DNA from: Gnetum montanum
Taxonomy: Eukaryota > Streptophyta > Gnetopsida > Gnetales > Gnetaceae
Reading direction: 5' to 3'
Assembly: GCA_015680685.1 (NCBI GenBank)
Contig: MNCI01004648.1
Span: 118,849 to 182,848, forward strand
Length of the DNA stretch: 64,000 nucleotides
Below are positions 44,640 to 55,279 of this stretch, in pieces. Both the position numbers and the translations under genes were made by a program. Within the stretch, counting starts at the first letter, position 1. Each line of letters starts with the position of its first letter. A model generated the notes under the pieces. The model searched no databases. It saw only the letters and a list, made by a program, of their open reading frames with translations, and was not told the DNA's origin.

Positions 44640-45301
44640 TGATGAGTGGCGAGGTACCCCTACACTCAACCATATGAATATGAGCGTCCTCACGCACGAT
44701 CCGGTCGAACTTCACAGACGGACTAGTTGTGGTACCTAGACAGTTATCTTTAGGTCGCAATTAGCTGTCTTCCCACCTGGACTAGTATTATATTTGTCAC
44801 GTATGGTTTAGTCTAGAGTGAGGTGTATGATGTGATCCTAATCTAACGCTACTCCTGAAGGCAGTGGAAGATAATATTAACTAAGCTAAGCTAGGAGGGA
44901 AAGGGTACAAGAATATAATCTAGCCTAAGTGTGATGAGCATCNGTGAGAGAGACTAATTAGGAAAGCAGTAAATAAAAATTAAATAAATAAATAACAAAG
45001 TGAATGCTGCAATGATGAAGTAATCTCGATCTTTATTATCGGTAATGTGCGTGTCCAAGTACGTCACACTTGAATAAAGGATGCCGTACAATTACATTCA
45101 CCACACTGCGGGCAGACACTGGAAAATAATCTATCTTTGGAGGGATCAAACTGCCAGAGCTTCGCTACAATCTAACATATGTTATGAAACAAGGGAGAGC
45201 CGCTTCTTATTTATAGACATTGCGACGGACTGCGATATTGCATATGCGATATCATAGGGGACAACGCAATATCGTGACCCATGCAATATTGCGTCCCATC
45301 A
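44640..45301 (-). repeat. 3' LTR of element 1 (662 bp)
   Basis: Read on the minus strand it starts TGATGGGACGCAATATTGC and ends ...CACTCATCA. TATAAATAAG on the minus strand at 45206-45215 is the likely promoter box. Upstream of it (45231-45297) is an array of GCAATATTGC/GCGATATC-type palindromes. A single N lies at 44943. Confidence 0.9.
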
Positions 45302-45314
45302 TACCCCCACTACT
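45302..45314 (-). promoter_or_regulatory. Polypurine tract of element 1
   Basis: Minus strand AGTAGTGGGGGTA, directly before the 3' LTR start TGATGGG; serves as plus-strand primer in LTR retrotransposons. Confidence 0.75.
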
Positions 45315-45457
45315 GAATAAAAACTCGTTCTCGAGTTACAGTGATTACAGAGTGGATAGGTATGGGATTATTAAATGGAAAAAGAAATGGGACCATGCCA
45401 CAGTGTGGGAAGAAAACACAACACACAAAATATGCTACAACTACAAAAATTTGGAAC

Positions 45458-48215
45458 TCATATAGTTTCTGGTGGCGATGGCTCCTCCATTGGTGTCTTC
45501 CCTTTGTCTTGTGCTCCAGGTTTTGAGGCTTGATGGTGTTGAAGTATTGCCTGGAGCTTCTCCTCTTCGGTTCGAGGATCTTGTGCCATCCATGCTAATG
45601 TTCCAACGTTTGACGGAGTCGACACTTCCCACGGACAGGGTAGTTGCGGAAACATCTGGTTGGCTTTGACATACCAAGCCCCGAACACCCATCGTTCCTC
45701 CTCATAGGCTCTAGCTTTGTTCTTGTATTCATGAAGATCTATTAGCCGTCGAGCCAAGTCAGTTGCGACATCTTTCTGTCCCTGGTAGCTGGCTTTTACC
45801 ACCTCAAGTTCAGAATTTGCAACGTCAAGTAGCTTCTTGCACTCTGCAAATTCTACTTCGTATTTGATATGGGTGGAAGCTACCTGCTACTCAAGCTCTG
45901 ACCTCGGGCACCCTGCTGTTAACATGGCAAGGTTGGCATATCTAAGGTTTGCCAATTCTATGTACTCTATTAAGTCCTGAATCTGTAGGTCCCGGTTCTT
46001 AACTTCTACTTGGTGGGCAAATGCATATGTGTCCAATATGGCCCACCAATTAGTGTGTTGAGCACTGATAGTGTTGATTTGGGCCTTAGCCATATGGATC
46101 TCCTTCTCCAGGATTTGTTTGTACATCCCCACCTGATCTCAGAAGTGCTCCTTCAGCTTCTCATATCGTTTAGCCTCGTTCTGCCACGCACTTATTTCAA
46201 TTGCTAATTTTTTACGAATTATGCATATCTCCTCCATCGAGAGGGTTTGATTTTCTTTGGCTAAATGGCTTACGTCTCGGTTGACCTGGATAAATTGTTC
46301 TCATAATTGATGAAAGTGCTCATCGAGAACATTCTTTTTCTTTTCTACAGTGGTCAACCGAAGGTTGTCAGTCGCAAGTTGTTTGTTCTCTTCTTGCAAG
46401 GCTTTGAGTGCCTTAAGATGTGCATGAGTTTGCACATGTGATGTGGAGGCATCCCAAACAGCCGTCTCCTTTTCTTCCATCACCCTTTTATTCTCTGCAA
46501 TTAACTTTTTTAGTTGCTCGATTCTAAAGTTTTCTAGCTGGTCTGCGAGAAAAAATTGTAGAGGGTCCTGCTATGCTACTTGCAAGGCCACAAGCTGCTC
46601 TTGTAGTTTCTGCACTTCAGCTTCAGCATGCTCTACCCTTACTTTTGTTAAGACCAACTTCCCCTTTGTGGAGATAAGGTCTGATTGAATTACTGTTACA
46701 TCCTGAGGGATGTCAAACAGGAACATCATTACTTGCCTTGTTTGAAGCAATCGATCAAGCACATCCTCATGTTCCACAGGAGTCATTGAGGTTCCAACCA
46801 AAGTTTGAGCATCCCGTGCTCCTGTGAGATCTGCCGGTGGCACAACAGGTACGTTGAAGGGTTCTTTGATGTGGTCTGCGACCACTTCTGCAGCTCCCAC
46901 GGGAATTCTGGTGTTGCATGACCACCACAGTGGCCCCTTCACCACTATCTAACTGCACCTGGAGAGATGCCGCATTTCCTGAGATCTATTGTGACCATCT
47001 ACTTTCCCCTCCTCCTATTTGAATAGATATTTCCCCCCTTGTGCGATCTAATGAAATAGTAGGCTACCTAGCATCATCAATGATGTGGAAGAGGTTTGCG
47101 TCATCATGACTTCCCCAACTGACCGTCTCAGCGATGGCCCTCAGATGGCTCATCGACGGTCTATAGTCTTGCAGTGGTGGTAGCTAATCTTGGCCTGTGC
47201 TAGGCCCTGCTTCTTGTTGTTGGCTAGGACCTGTGGCTGGAGGTTGACTGGGCTCAACCATCTGTTCTTCTTCTTTTTTTGGTCCTAGCTCTTCACCAAT
47301 GCTTTTTCTTGGAGCTAGTGCCTTTAGCAATTCAGCATATGAAGTGGTTTGGGCCTTTCAGAGGACATCATTGGTGTACCCCCAAATACCAGCATGTTAG
47401 CAAAGCTTCCTGATGAGACAAGGCAAAGGCAACGCCATCTTCCCTGTCTTTCGTTCTTCGAACCACCTCAGGATCTTCGTCAAATATAGATGGGGTAGGT
47501 TAGCGTTACCCTTTTCCATCAACACTGCACATCCTCTGGCCGCATACATTGATATTCTTTTTAGGCCCTTTGTCGGGAAGAGGTGATATGTTCCAATTTT
47601 GAAGTAAATCCTTTCTTCTATCGTCAATTCACCAAATGCTTTATCTCTGCCATAAGCCTTCTCCAACTAATCCTTTCGCACATTAGGGTCTGAACGGGTA
47701 GATAATCGAGCAACCCGGGGCCCTGTATTCAGAAGGTTTAACACTTCCAAAATTGCTTGCGCAGAGAAGTCAACTGTCACACCACAAATATTAACAGTGG
47801 TGCCTTGCTCCCTATGGTGCCAAAACTGGTACATTTCTCCTAGTTACCAGGCACTGCTTTCAAAGAGGATAGGCCAAAAGGGAGACCCTTTGAGGTGATC
47901 CCTAACAGCCTCAGGAGCGAACTCTGCGAATAATTCAAAGTTCAATTCCACAATCACCACAGCTAATGTGGACTTCTCATGGATAGCCTAAATGTAATCT
48001 TAGGGCAACGTGAGTTGTTGTCCCGGTTCAGGTGCAGCAGCAGCTCCTCCTTCTGCCTACCCGGACTGTCTGGTAGGAGGTTCATCTTGATGGATGCTGA
48101 ATGATTGCTCCTCCTATTCTACATGTTATCTAGCAAGTCTTTGTCTTCCACCTCTTCGAGCTCGTTTGCTTCCACCTTGGGTAGGACCTTCCTACTGTCC
48201 ACGTTTCGGGGCCAT
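45458..48215 (-). pseudogene. Accessory ORF of element 1: basic N-terminus, globular domain, long coiled coil
   Basis: Starts MAPKRGQ at 48215 right after an AG. A basic stretch SKRARRGGRQRL suggests nuclear import. A globular part follows: NFELFAEFAPEAVRDHL, FWPILFESSAW, MYQFWHHREQGTTVNICGV, VDFSAQAILEVLNL (reminiscent of the putative plant transposon protein domain found in some gypsy elements) and IYFKIGTYHLFPTKGLKRIS (47590-47520). After a linker and one frameshift, the frame from 46945 to 45458 is a coiled coil of roughly 340 residues (EHAEAEVQKLQEQLVALQVA, LKALQEENKQLATDNLRL, EKEIHMAKAQINTISAQ) ending in a Pro/Gln tail. About eight stops, mostly TAG. A diverged homologue occurs at 58010-60727. 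Function unknown. Confidence 0.75.
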
Positions 48216-48686
48216 CTGTAATCACACGGGCCAAGCGTTAGTAAGGCTATTTTAGAATCTAAGTTATACCTTACTGCTTGCCTTAATTAATGATCTTTTG
48301 TTATCACGTGTGATCGTGCCCGAAAGTTTATAATAATGAGTCCTGTGACTTAGGTGGTTTCCATTTTAGTCTCCTGGTATACCTAAGGGTTAAATGATTT
48401 TTAGGCACAATTATTCTAAGTGTTATAGTTAATTACCCTAGCTGATGTCCTTTGGGTGATGATAAATTTCAAAAAATTTAGGCACTTTTCGGCAAGTGTC
48501 TCTCCCCAACGACTAAGCTGAACACTCTGGGATCAAGCAGGTTCAAACAGAATAAAAATTGGAGTACTAGCGAGCGAGATAGGAGAAAAAAGACAAGGGT
48601 CACTCAATCGCAAGTCGCAGAGAAAAATTTTAAAAACTCCTCGTGTGTGAATGAGAAAATGATGCTAAGTGTTGGGGGGTGGTTTA

Positions 48687-48737
48687 CCTATTTATAGGCT
48701 TCGAGAACATGATATCGCATCCCTAGTGATGGGAGAC
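48687..48737 (-). promoter_or_regulatory. Internal LTR-like promoter of element 1
   Basis: Minus strand reads GGGATGCGATATC, then about 20 bases, then CCTATAAATAGG (TATA box 48687-48698). The 5' LTR of the same element starts TGATGGGATGTGATATCGC and has CTATAAATAAG at a similar distance. The box is about 470 bp upstream of the accessory ORF start, so it could drive it separately from gag. Confidence 0.65.
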
Positions 48738-48739
48738 AC

Positions 48740-50097
48740 TATAAAAAGACCAAAATTTTTAATGATTTTCTTGAAATTAACGATGGAATTAAGGAAATTG
48801 ACTATTATCAAGGAGGTCTAGGGAAATTCTATTAATTCAAAAGGCACCATTAATGATGATGGTGTGGATTTTATCAATAAAACCTTGGGTGGTAAGAAAA
48901 AGGGTATGTAATGGTACATTGGAACGTTAAAATTCAGAGGGATAATAGTAGGGAAAGAAAATCATGAAACTTATGCTGAGGGTAAGAAATTGTGTGTGTG
49001 AGCTATGTCCTAAGTGAAGATTACAAAAAATTACACAAGTGGATCCTCCCCAAAGCAGGTTTCAACCTATAATGCTCTTGTGTAACCACACTTAAAGTGT
49101 CCGTGGGCACTAGAAGGGTTGGATGTAATCCGCACTAACTCCACAAAACACACACATGTAAATATCACCGGAATGAGATGAAAATTCTATGCTACATGGG
49201 ATATGAGCTACAATTAAACGAACAATGAGATGAGATGAACTATAGAAAGGGATCGTAGAGATTGGGACATGAGGTAACTAACCCAGGACACAGCGAATCC
49301 TGCGTGTAAAGCATGATTAAGGTGTCATTAACCCGTCGTTCCAAGATCAAGACCAAGTCCATTCCTCTAATCAGTGACATCGCATTATTTCATCCCATGA
49401 TGAACAACTATGAGAGTACCATAACAACAAGGCATACGATCACTTGGTGTTTTATGCAAGGAAGGAGTGCTTTTCTTTTGTGGCACTTTCTTTTCTTTTT
49501 CTTTTCTCTTTTTTTATTTTGAATACTGAATCCAAAGAAATCGCCAACCTTCAGGCATGGGTGCATGTCTTTCCAGTGGGACCCCCTAGAATAGCGTTTG
49601 ATTTTTGAGTGCCCTTTTGATTACTCTTACTCCCATTTTTCATTAGATCTACAAGGATCTAAGTACAACCATATTACATGATAACTCCCACAGAGGTCAC
49701 CAAAGAGAATCCACAAGTCCCCTTAATGTCACACCCTAATCATTCCCTCTTGGTCCATCCTTCTTCATTCTGGGTACAATGAATGCAAAATTAATTTTAA
49801 GTTTTAAAAATGTCAAGAATATCAATGTACCCCTAAATAGACCCTCTTATTTGTAGAGTGGATGAGTGGGTGTAATGGGCTCACTGTTCCAAATAATTGA
49901 TCATTCATGACTTAATAACATAGAACACACCTCAACTAATGATCCACATGAGTGTTTTATTCATAGAAAAGATTACTTACAAAAAAGTAAAAAGAAAAAA
50001 ACACAAAAATATAAAACAAGAAATTGAAAAATGAAAAATTGGAAGACAAAAAGTTGTAAAATTATAGAAAATGAAAAATATTTATTAACCCTGCTTG
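48740..50097 (-). other. Non-coding spacer of element 1
   Basis: No coding frame. Blocks AAGTGGATCCTCCCCAAAGC (49039), GTGTCCGTGGGCACT (about 49098) and TTCAGGCATGGGTGC (about 49551) recur at matching places in element 2 (61712 and 62312; about 61780 and 62370; 62199 and 62770), so the spacer is conserved in the family. Confidence 0.7.
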
Positions 50098-50215
50098 TTA
50101 TTTAGAATGGGGAATATCCCTCATAACTAAATGGTTGAGTATGGCAAGGATTAATAAATGAAGGATGAGGATCCTTGCATGTTGGAAGTATTGGAACTTG
50201 GTCATACTTACCCCA

Positions 50216-51231
50216 TCAGGGTTCACACACTTGATTATAGTAAGCATAGTGGGGCACTTTATATGATGTAGTTCTCGGATAACGAGTTGACCCACTATGA
50301 TGTTTGGGACCATTAGATGGTATGCAAGGATTGGATTGTTGCTCTCCATGTCTATGTTCATTGGGCCGTATTGTTGTTGGAGTGTGAGTTCGTGGCCCTA
50401 ATGAAGTTACATGATGTGTGGGGTTCAAAGATAAGGGTGCACCACAGTATGGGACTTGTGCTAAGTTGGAGGATGCAGTGGCCTCGGAATTGTGTTGTCC
50501 CTTCTTACGACCGTGTTTAAAGTAAGGACGCTTTTGATGTTGAGGAGGCTTTTCACTGTTGTTAGTACTATTAGCACAAGTGACGATCGAAGGTTGTTGC
50601 AGTGGTGTAGACACCTTAGGAACAGTTGGTGGCATTGTAGAAGGAGGGAAAAAAGGATGAGAATGTTGAAAATGAAGAGAAGTGTAAGGTGCACAAGGTG
50701 GTGGTTGTGTTGGAGGCATGGGTTGATAGTATTGAGGAGAATGGTACTGTGGTGAGATAAAGTGTGTTGGCCCAATTGGAGAAATAGGATGTTAAACAAG
50801 ATAAGCGTTTGGGTTCAGATGGTATGAAGGGTGTCTCTAGTCAAAGGGTGGTCTCCCCCACGACTAGGATTGTTGCCACTGTGATCGAACATAGTATCTC
50901 TGTACGAGCTCTGGATGTAATGTATTTCCCCAATGCTCATGTAAATGTGACAATATTGGGCATTGACCCTTGGGGTGATCGTACAAGCATATGTTGCATT
51001 CATACGTATGATTGGCAGTTGAGCTCTTATTTTCTTTATTTCTTTGTCCTAATTGTCTTCTATTTTTTCCTGCTTCTTGGGTTGTCAAAACTCTATCTCC
51101 AATGATATTGATGAATTCTCTACACTTTTGATATGTCCATTCCAACATCTTATTGATCTTTGCCTCGGCTTCTTCTAATGTTTCCCCCTTGAGATTAGTT
51201 GATTTCTCCTTTTTATGATCATGGACCTTTG
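50216..51231 (-). pseudogene. Element 1 gag C-terminal part with zinc knuckle and Pro/His-rich tail
   Basis: Frames 51148-50864 and 50719-50216 continue gag after the first stop. The knuckle CNICLYDHPKGQC (CX2CX3HX4C, about 50990-50950) would bind the genomic RNA. The tail is rich in Pro, His, Ser and Gln (TQPPPCAPYTSLHFQHSHPF onward) and ends at 50216. No protease DTGA or RT motif follows. Confidence 0.75.
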
Positions 51232-52002
51232 TTAAGTTGAGATTTTAGTCCCATTGATGTTTTTCAACACTCTCCCATCTAGTTCATATAGTTGACCTTG
51301 GGCATACATCCCTAGGATTTCTCTTGTTGCATCACGAAGCCCATCAATGATATGGTACATTAGCCTTTCCTTGAAAAACCTATGGCCTGGACAATTGTTT
51401 AATAGTGCATAATATCTTTCTAAGGCCATGTCCAAGGGTTCATGTTGTGCTTGTTTCCACTCTTGGATTTGTTTCCTCAAGGCTAACACTCTGGCGTAGG
51501 TTTGATATTTTTCGTTAAAGACTTCTACCATTGTTGACCAGCGTCGTATCGAATTTGGTTTTAACAATCTATACCATACTTTTGCTTGGTTAACGAGTGT
51601 CATAGGAAAGAGCTTAAGTTTTTGCCACCCATTATCAATGGTATTCCATGTGTAGGCATTGTAGAAGGCTTGTAAATGTTGATGCGGATCTAAGTCATAG
51701 CCTCCTGAAAATGTAGAAAAGTTTTTTAAATCGAGCCTGGGTAGACGGCTCTCTTTACGATGCCTACGTGAGATTCGAACAACCTCTTGTATTTGCGTTA
51801 AGCTTGTAGTGGCTAGTGGGGGTTCATCGTCATCTTGTAAGTTATGCCTTCGTGTGTTGGGATGATGTTGTTTTCGTTCATGTTTATAAGAAACTCCCAC
51901 TTCGGGTTGTATACTCCAATCTTCATCATCATATAGTTCGTTGGTTCTCCAATGAACTTCCTCACTAAGTGTGGCATTATTATCGTCTTGTAGGAGAGGC
52001 AT
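51232..52002 (-). CDS. Element 1 gag (capsid domain), 256-residue open frame
   Basis: Capsid-forming gag of a Ty3/gypsy-type retrotransposon. Start MPLLQDDNNATLSEEVHW at 52002, 113 bp after the primer site. An acidic N-terminal part is followed by LPRLDLKNFSTFSGGYDLDP, LQAFYNAYTWNT, WQKLKLFPMTLVNQAKVWYR, STMVEVFNEKYQTYARVLAL, QIQEWKQAQHEPLDMALERY and FFKERLMYHIIDGLRDATRE, which is the usual Retrotrans_gag order (F-G-DP, W---L-F---L---A--W, F---F--K). The frame is open with no stop for 256 residues, unlike most ORFs here. It then meets a stop and the remaining gag continues in other frames. Confidence 0.88.
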   Translation of the reverse strand: MPLLQDDNNATLSEEVHWRTNELYDDEDWSIQPEVGVSYKHERKQHHPNTRRHNLQDDDEPPLATTSLTQIQEVVRISRRHRKESRLPRLDLKNFSTFSGGYDLDPHQHLQAFYNAYTWNTIDNGWQKLKLFPMTLVNQAKVWYRLLKPNSIRRWSTMVEVFNEKYQTYARVLALRKQIQEWKQAQHEPLDMALERYYALLNNCPGHRFFKERLMYHIIDGLRDATREILGMYAQGQLYELDGRVLKNINGTKIST

Positions 52003-52115
52003 TGTTGTGTGTGAATTTATGTGACTTTTTAATAATTATTTCTTTCTAAAAGATATATCGTTAAGTCCTTTACAGCGACCTTGTATGATATAACTAATCT
52101 AGATAACTAGCACCA

Positions 52116-52133
52116 TCCCTGGCAACGATGCCA
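52116..52133 (-). promoter_or_regulatory. Primer-binding site (Asp-tRNA type)
   Basis: Minus strand TGGCATCGTTGCCAGGGA, one base after the 5' LTR end. It matches the known TGGCGCCGTTGCCGGGGA primer site for tRNA-Asp apart from three C-to-T or G-to-A changes. Confidence 0.8.
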
Positions 52134-52134
52134 A

Positions 52135-52719
52135 TGATGAGTGACAAGATACCCTACACTCAACCATATGAATACGAGCATTCTCACGTGCGATCTGGTC
52201 GAACTCCGCAAACGAACTAGTTGTGGCACCTAGATAGTTATCTTTAGGTTGTAATTCATTGTCTTCCCACCTGGACTAGTATTATATTTGTCACGTATGG
52301 TTTAGTCCAGAGTGAGGTGTCTGATGTGATCCTAATCTAACGCTACTCCTAAAGGTAGTGGAAGATAATATTAACTAAGCTAAGCTAGGAGGGAAAGGGT
52401 ATGAGAATCTAATCTAGCCTAAGTGCGATGAGCATCCATTCCNTACAATTAAATAAATAAATAACAAAGTGAATGCTACAATGATGAAGTAATCTCGATA
52501 TTTATTGCCAGTCATGTGCATGTCCAAGTATGTCACACTCAAATAAAGGATGTCGTACAATTACATTCACCACACTGCGGGCAGACACTGGAAAATAATC
52601 TATCTCTAGAGGGTTCAAACTACCAGAGCTTCGCTACAATCTAACCTATGTTATGAAACAAGGGAGAGCCGCTTCTTATTTATAGACATTGTGGCAGACT
52701 GCGATATCACATCCCATCA
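52135..52719 (-). repeat. 5' LTR of element 1 (585 bp)
   Basis: Homologous to 44640-45301. TATAAATAAG at 52675-52684 on the minus strand. The palindrome array is reduced to one GCGATATCAC unit, and a shorter segment surrounds the N at 52443, which explain the 77-bp length difference. Confidence 0.9.
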
Positions 52720-52724
52720 ACCAT
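52720..52724. repeat. LTR element 1 target-site duplication, right
   Basis: ACCAT, identical to 44635-44639. Confidence 0.88.
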
Positions 52725-53743
52725 TGCTAGGATGACCTACCCTAGAAGGTCTCCAAATCAAAACACCTAAAGAATTATCATCAACCAAAGAAGTGATACC
52801 ATGAAACCCAGGGCAACACAACCAACTCAAACAAGAAAATACAACATCCGAAGGGTTTGCAACAAGGGCAACCCTACCCAAAGCACAAGAGGTTTTTAAA
52901 GCAAGTACCATCACAATTTGGTCTTAGGATTGCACACATGGCCCCAAAATGCATCCTCGATAATTTTGAATAACAAGTCATCACCCAACATAGAGTACAA
53001 ACCCTTGCGCTAACAAATATAGTTACCACAAGAAGGACACATGTAAAATTCAAAATGTAGCCAATAAAGACACCCCTACACAACTAGAAAAACATACAAT
53101 TGCAAACACGAGGGAACAAAGTCTATCAATGACGATCTTGATCCACCTAGAATAAGGCTCACCAAAAGCACATGTTCAAAGGCCCTCCATCCTAAGATAC
53201 TTGGGAACATACATGTCCTAGTTTGTAATTCCCACACTCATTGTATCTAATGTAAGTGGGGATGCAAGGATACTGCATCCTACACAATCCAGTTAACATC
53301 AACTCAATACATGTCATTTGGGTGGAGATCGAAGTAAAGATTAGGTCTAATTCCTCCTAGATGAACCACTGGAGACCAGAGATGAGAGCTCCTCGAGCAA
53401 AAATTTATAAGTTTCCAATAGAACTCTCCTCAACCATATCAAAGTAAAATCACAACTAGTCCAACCACAAGTAAATCAATGAAGGATAACATCACAACAC
53501 AATTGTATACGTCCTCTAGCAAGAACAACACACATAGGCTGCTAACACCATAGCAACAACCCCATAATGAAAAGTTTAAGAGTCTTACCATAAGGAAACT
53601 CTTCAAAGAATACACAAGGATATGATCCTATACCACTAAGATATATATCCAAAAGGACCATAAGTAAGAAACCTCGAAGGTATAACAATGTGGGAGAGTA
53701 ACATACTTGTTACAACACGATACAAAAATGCTATTATACCATT
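52725..53743. other. Stretch between element 1 and the R3b LTR
   Basis: AT-rich, with minus-strand open pieces at 52914-52717 and 53083-52874 that read as Cys/Trp-rich protein-like sequence (VSARVCTLCWVMTCY; SCLSWLCCPGFHGITSL). They were contiguous with 44634 and lower before the LTR insertion. Identity unknown. Confidence 0.45.
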
Positions 53744-54321
53744 TGTAACAACGTTTTACCAATGTTGTTCATCGCCCCAAAAAATTCTATTAAATTTAAT
53801 GGATCTGGGATGGAAGACTTGGGGAATACACCTTTAAATAAGCAAGCAACCCTTGAAAGGGAGCTAGTGGCACAATAGCTTTTTAACAAGAGAGAACACA
53901 TCTTAAGGAGAACTTCTAAACTCCAAACGAGGACTTAGCAAACAAGTACACAAGCAACCCTATAAACATCATCAAAGGGATGGGTAACAATGTGTCTACA
54001 AGATGCACCTCACCCTTCCAGATCCCTCATAATCTAATACAAGGTTTAGCAAGGCACCACACCAAAACTATCCAATCCTAGCTACCTACATATCTATGAC
54101 CACTATAGAATTAGGACCATGTAGTTCTCCATATGAAGGTAGTATGAAGAGGACTTAGAGGAGGATGCAACAGGAGGAAGTCCTACTACTAGCTTGGTAC
54201 CACCAATTTGGGATGGGTTTTTTAACACTTGAGTGCCACTCAAGGGCACATCAAAGTGCTCCATGATCCCAAAACCATGGGGAGAGACCAAGAGAACCTC
54301 CATCCTGTGATCTCTCTCACA
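53744..54321 (-). repeat. LTR copy R3b, apparently solo
   Basis: About 578 bp matching 38896-39464 along its length. Unlike R3a it is not followed by TCCTCCCC or internal sequence but by AGGATTATGATG, so it is a solo LTR or an old remnant. No clear TSD found. Confidence 0.6.
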
Positions 54322-55279
54322 AGGATTATGATGTATTCTTTGTTGACATACTTATAATGAGATTTATTTTTAAATACACATATTGTCTACTTTATAGGAA
54401 TCATCATTTTGAGTAATGATAAGATGCTTATTTCTTAATTCAAAGACCTAGGTTCAAGCTTGGGCATAGCCACTCAAAGAGGTTAAGCTTTCACTTACCT
54501 ACTAACCCTCTCAAGATTTTCTTGGTGGATTGAGCATTGTGACTTTGGGTGATGTTCCTTTTATATTTTCTACTTCACATTAATGATTGGAAAAGGAACA
54601 AATGACCCATTTAATATGGATATATAAACTATCTTGGGTGTTTTCACATCCACATATCCACTATCTCATGAGTTCTTTAAAGAATGGGTAAGTCCAATCT
54701 TTGCCTATGGTGTAAACTTTTCTATGCAAGCTTTTTGCCCAAGACTTGGGGTCTCCTTCATTATATAAATAGAGGGGATTTGCTCTTATTTTCACCTTTT
54801 TCCAAGTGAGGGGAGAGTATGCTAGTTTGAGGTATGAGAATTAGAAGAGAAGAAAAGAAGAAAATGTATGAAGTTGTTACTATCTTGTCTTTTCAACCAG
54901 TATGGGGGTTGTCTTAGTGATCTCTATGAACTTTTCTTGAATGCATAAGCGGTTGAACTTGTTGATATTGGTGGTTCATTTTGAAGATTATCGAAGCTAG
55001 TTCTAGGGAGTTTCATTCTATAATTTTTCTATAGGCTTTTTGCTACACTTTGGGCTTGTTATTATGACTTGATTCTTAAGGTTATTGACTAGAAAACAAT
55101 GTGACTTAATCTTTGAAGTTGCTAGTTTGACAACAATTCAAATTTGGATTGTGTTCTTTTATAAACTGATCAACTTGATTATAGAGTTGTATATTCCAAA
55201 TCATTATTGTATTCTAAGTATTGATAAGTGTTTGGTATCTTAGCTTGGATAAATTAAGGACTATTTCATTAGGATATAT
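54322..55279. other. AT-rich stretch with a TATA-like site
   Basis: No gene recognised. ATATAAATAGAGGGG near 54762-54776 on the plus strand resembles an LTR promoter box and lies 500 bp upstream of repeat R2 copy b, so both could belong to one decayed LTR. Confidence 0.4.

Larger units (their letters stand above)
44640..52719 (-). mobile_element. LTR retrotransposon 1 (gypsy-like, gag-only plus accessory ORF)
   Basis: Complete 8.08-kb element on the minus strand: 5' LTR 52135-52719, Asp-tRNA-type primer site 52116-52133, gag 52002 to about 50216, non-coding spacer about 50098-48740, internal LTR-like promoter 48737-48687, accessory ORF 48215-45458, purine tract 45310-45302, 3' LTR 44640-45301, TSD ACCAT. 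No protease, RT, RNase H or integrase motif is found between gag and spacer, so it is non-autonomous, like gag-only TR-GAG elements, but with an extra coiled-coil protein gene. The two LTRs differ mostly by C/T and G/A changes and by an array deletion in the 5' LTR. Confidence 0.9.

Noticed and set aside
50492-50755. Arg/Trp-rich plus-strand frame
   Set aside because: Antisense of the Pro/His-rich gag tail of LTR element 1.
54103-54303. 66-residue minus-strand frame as a gene
   Set aside because: Lies inside LTR R3b and the corresponding part of R3a is not open.
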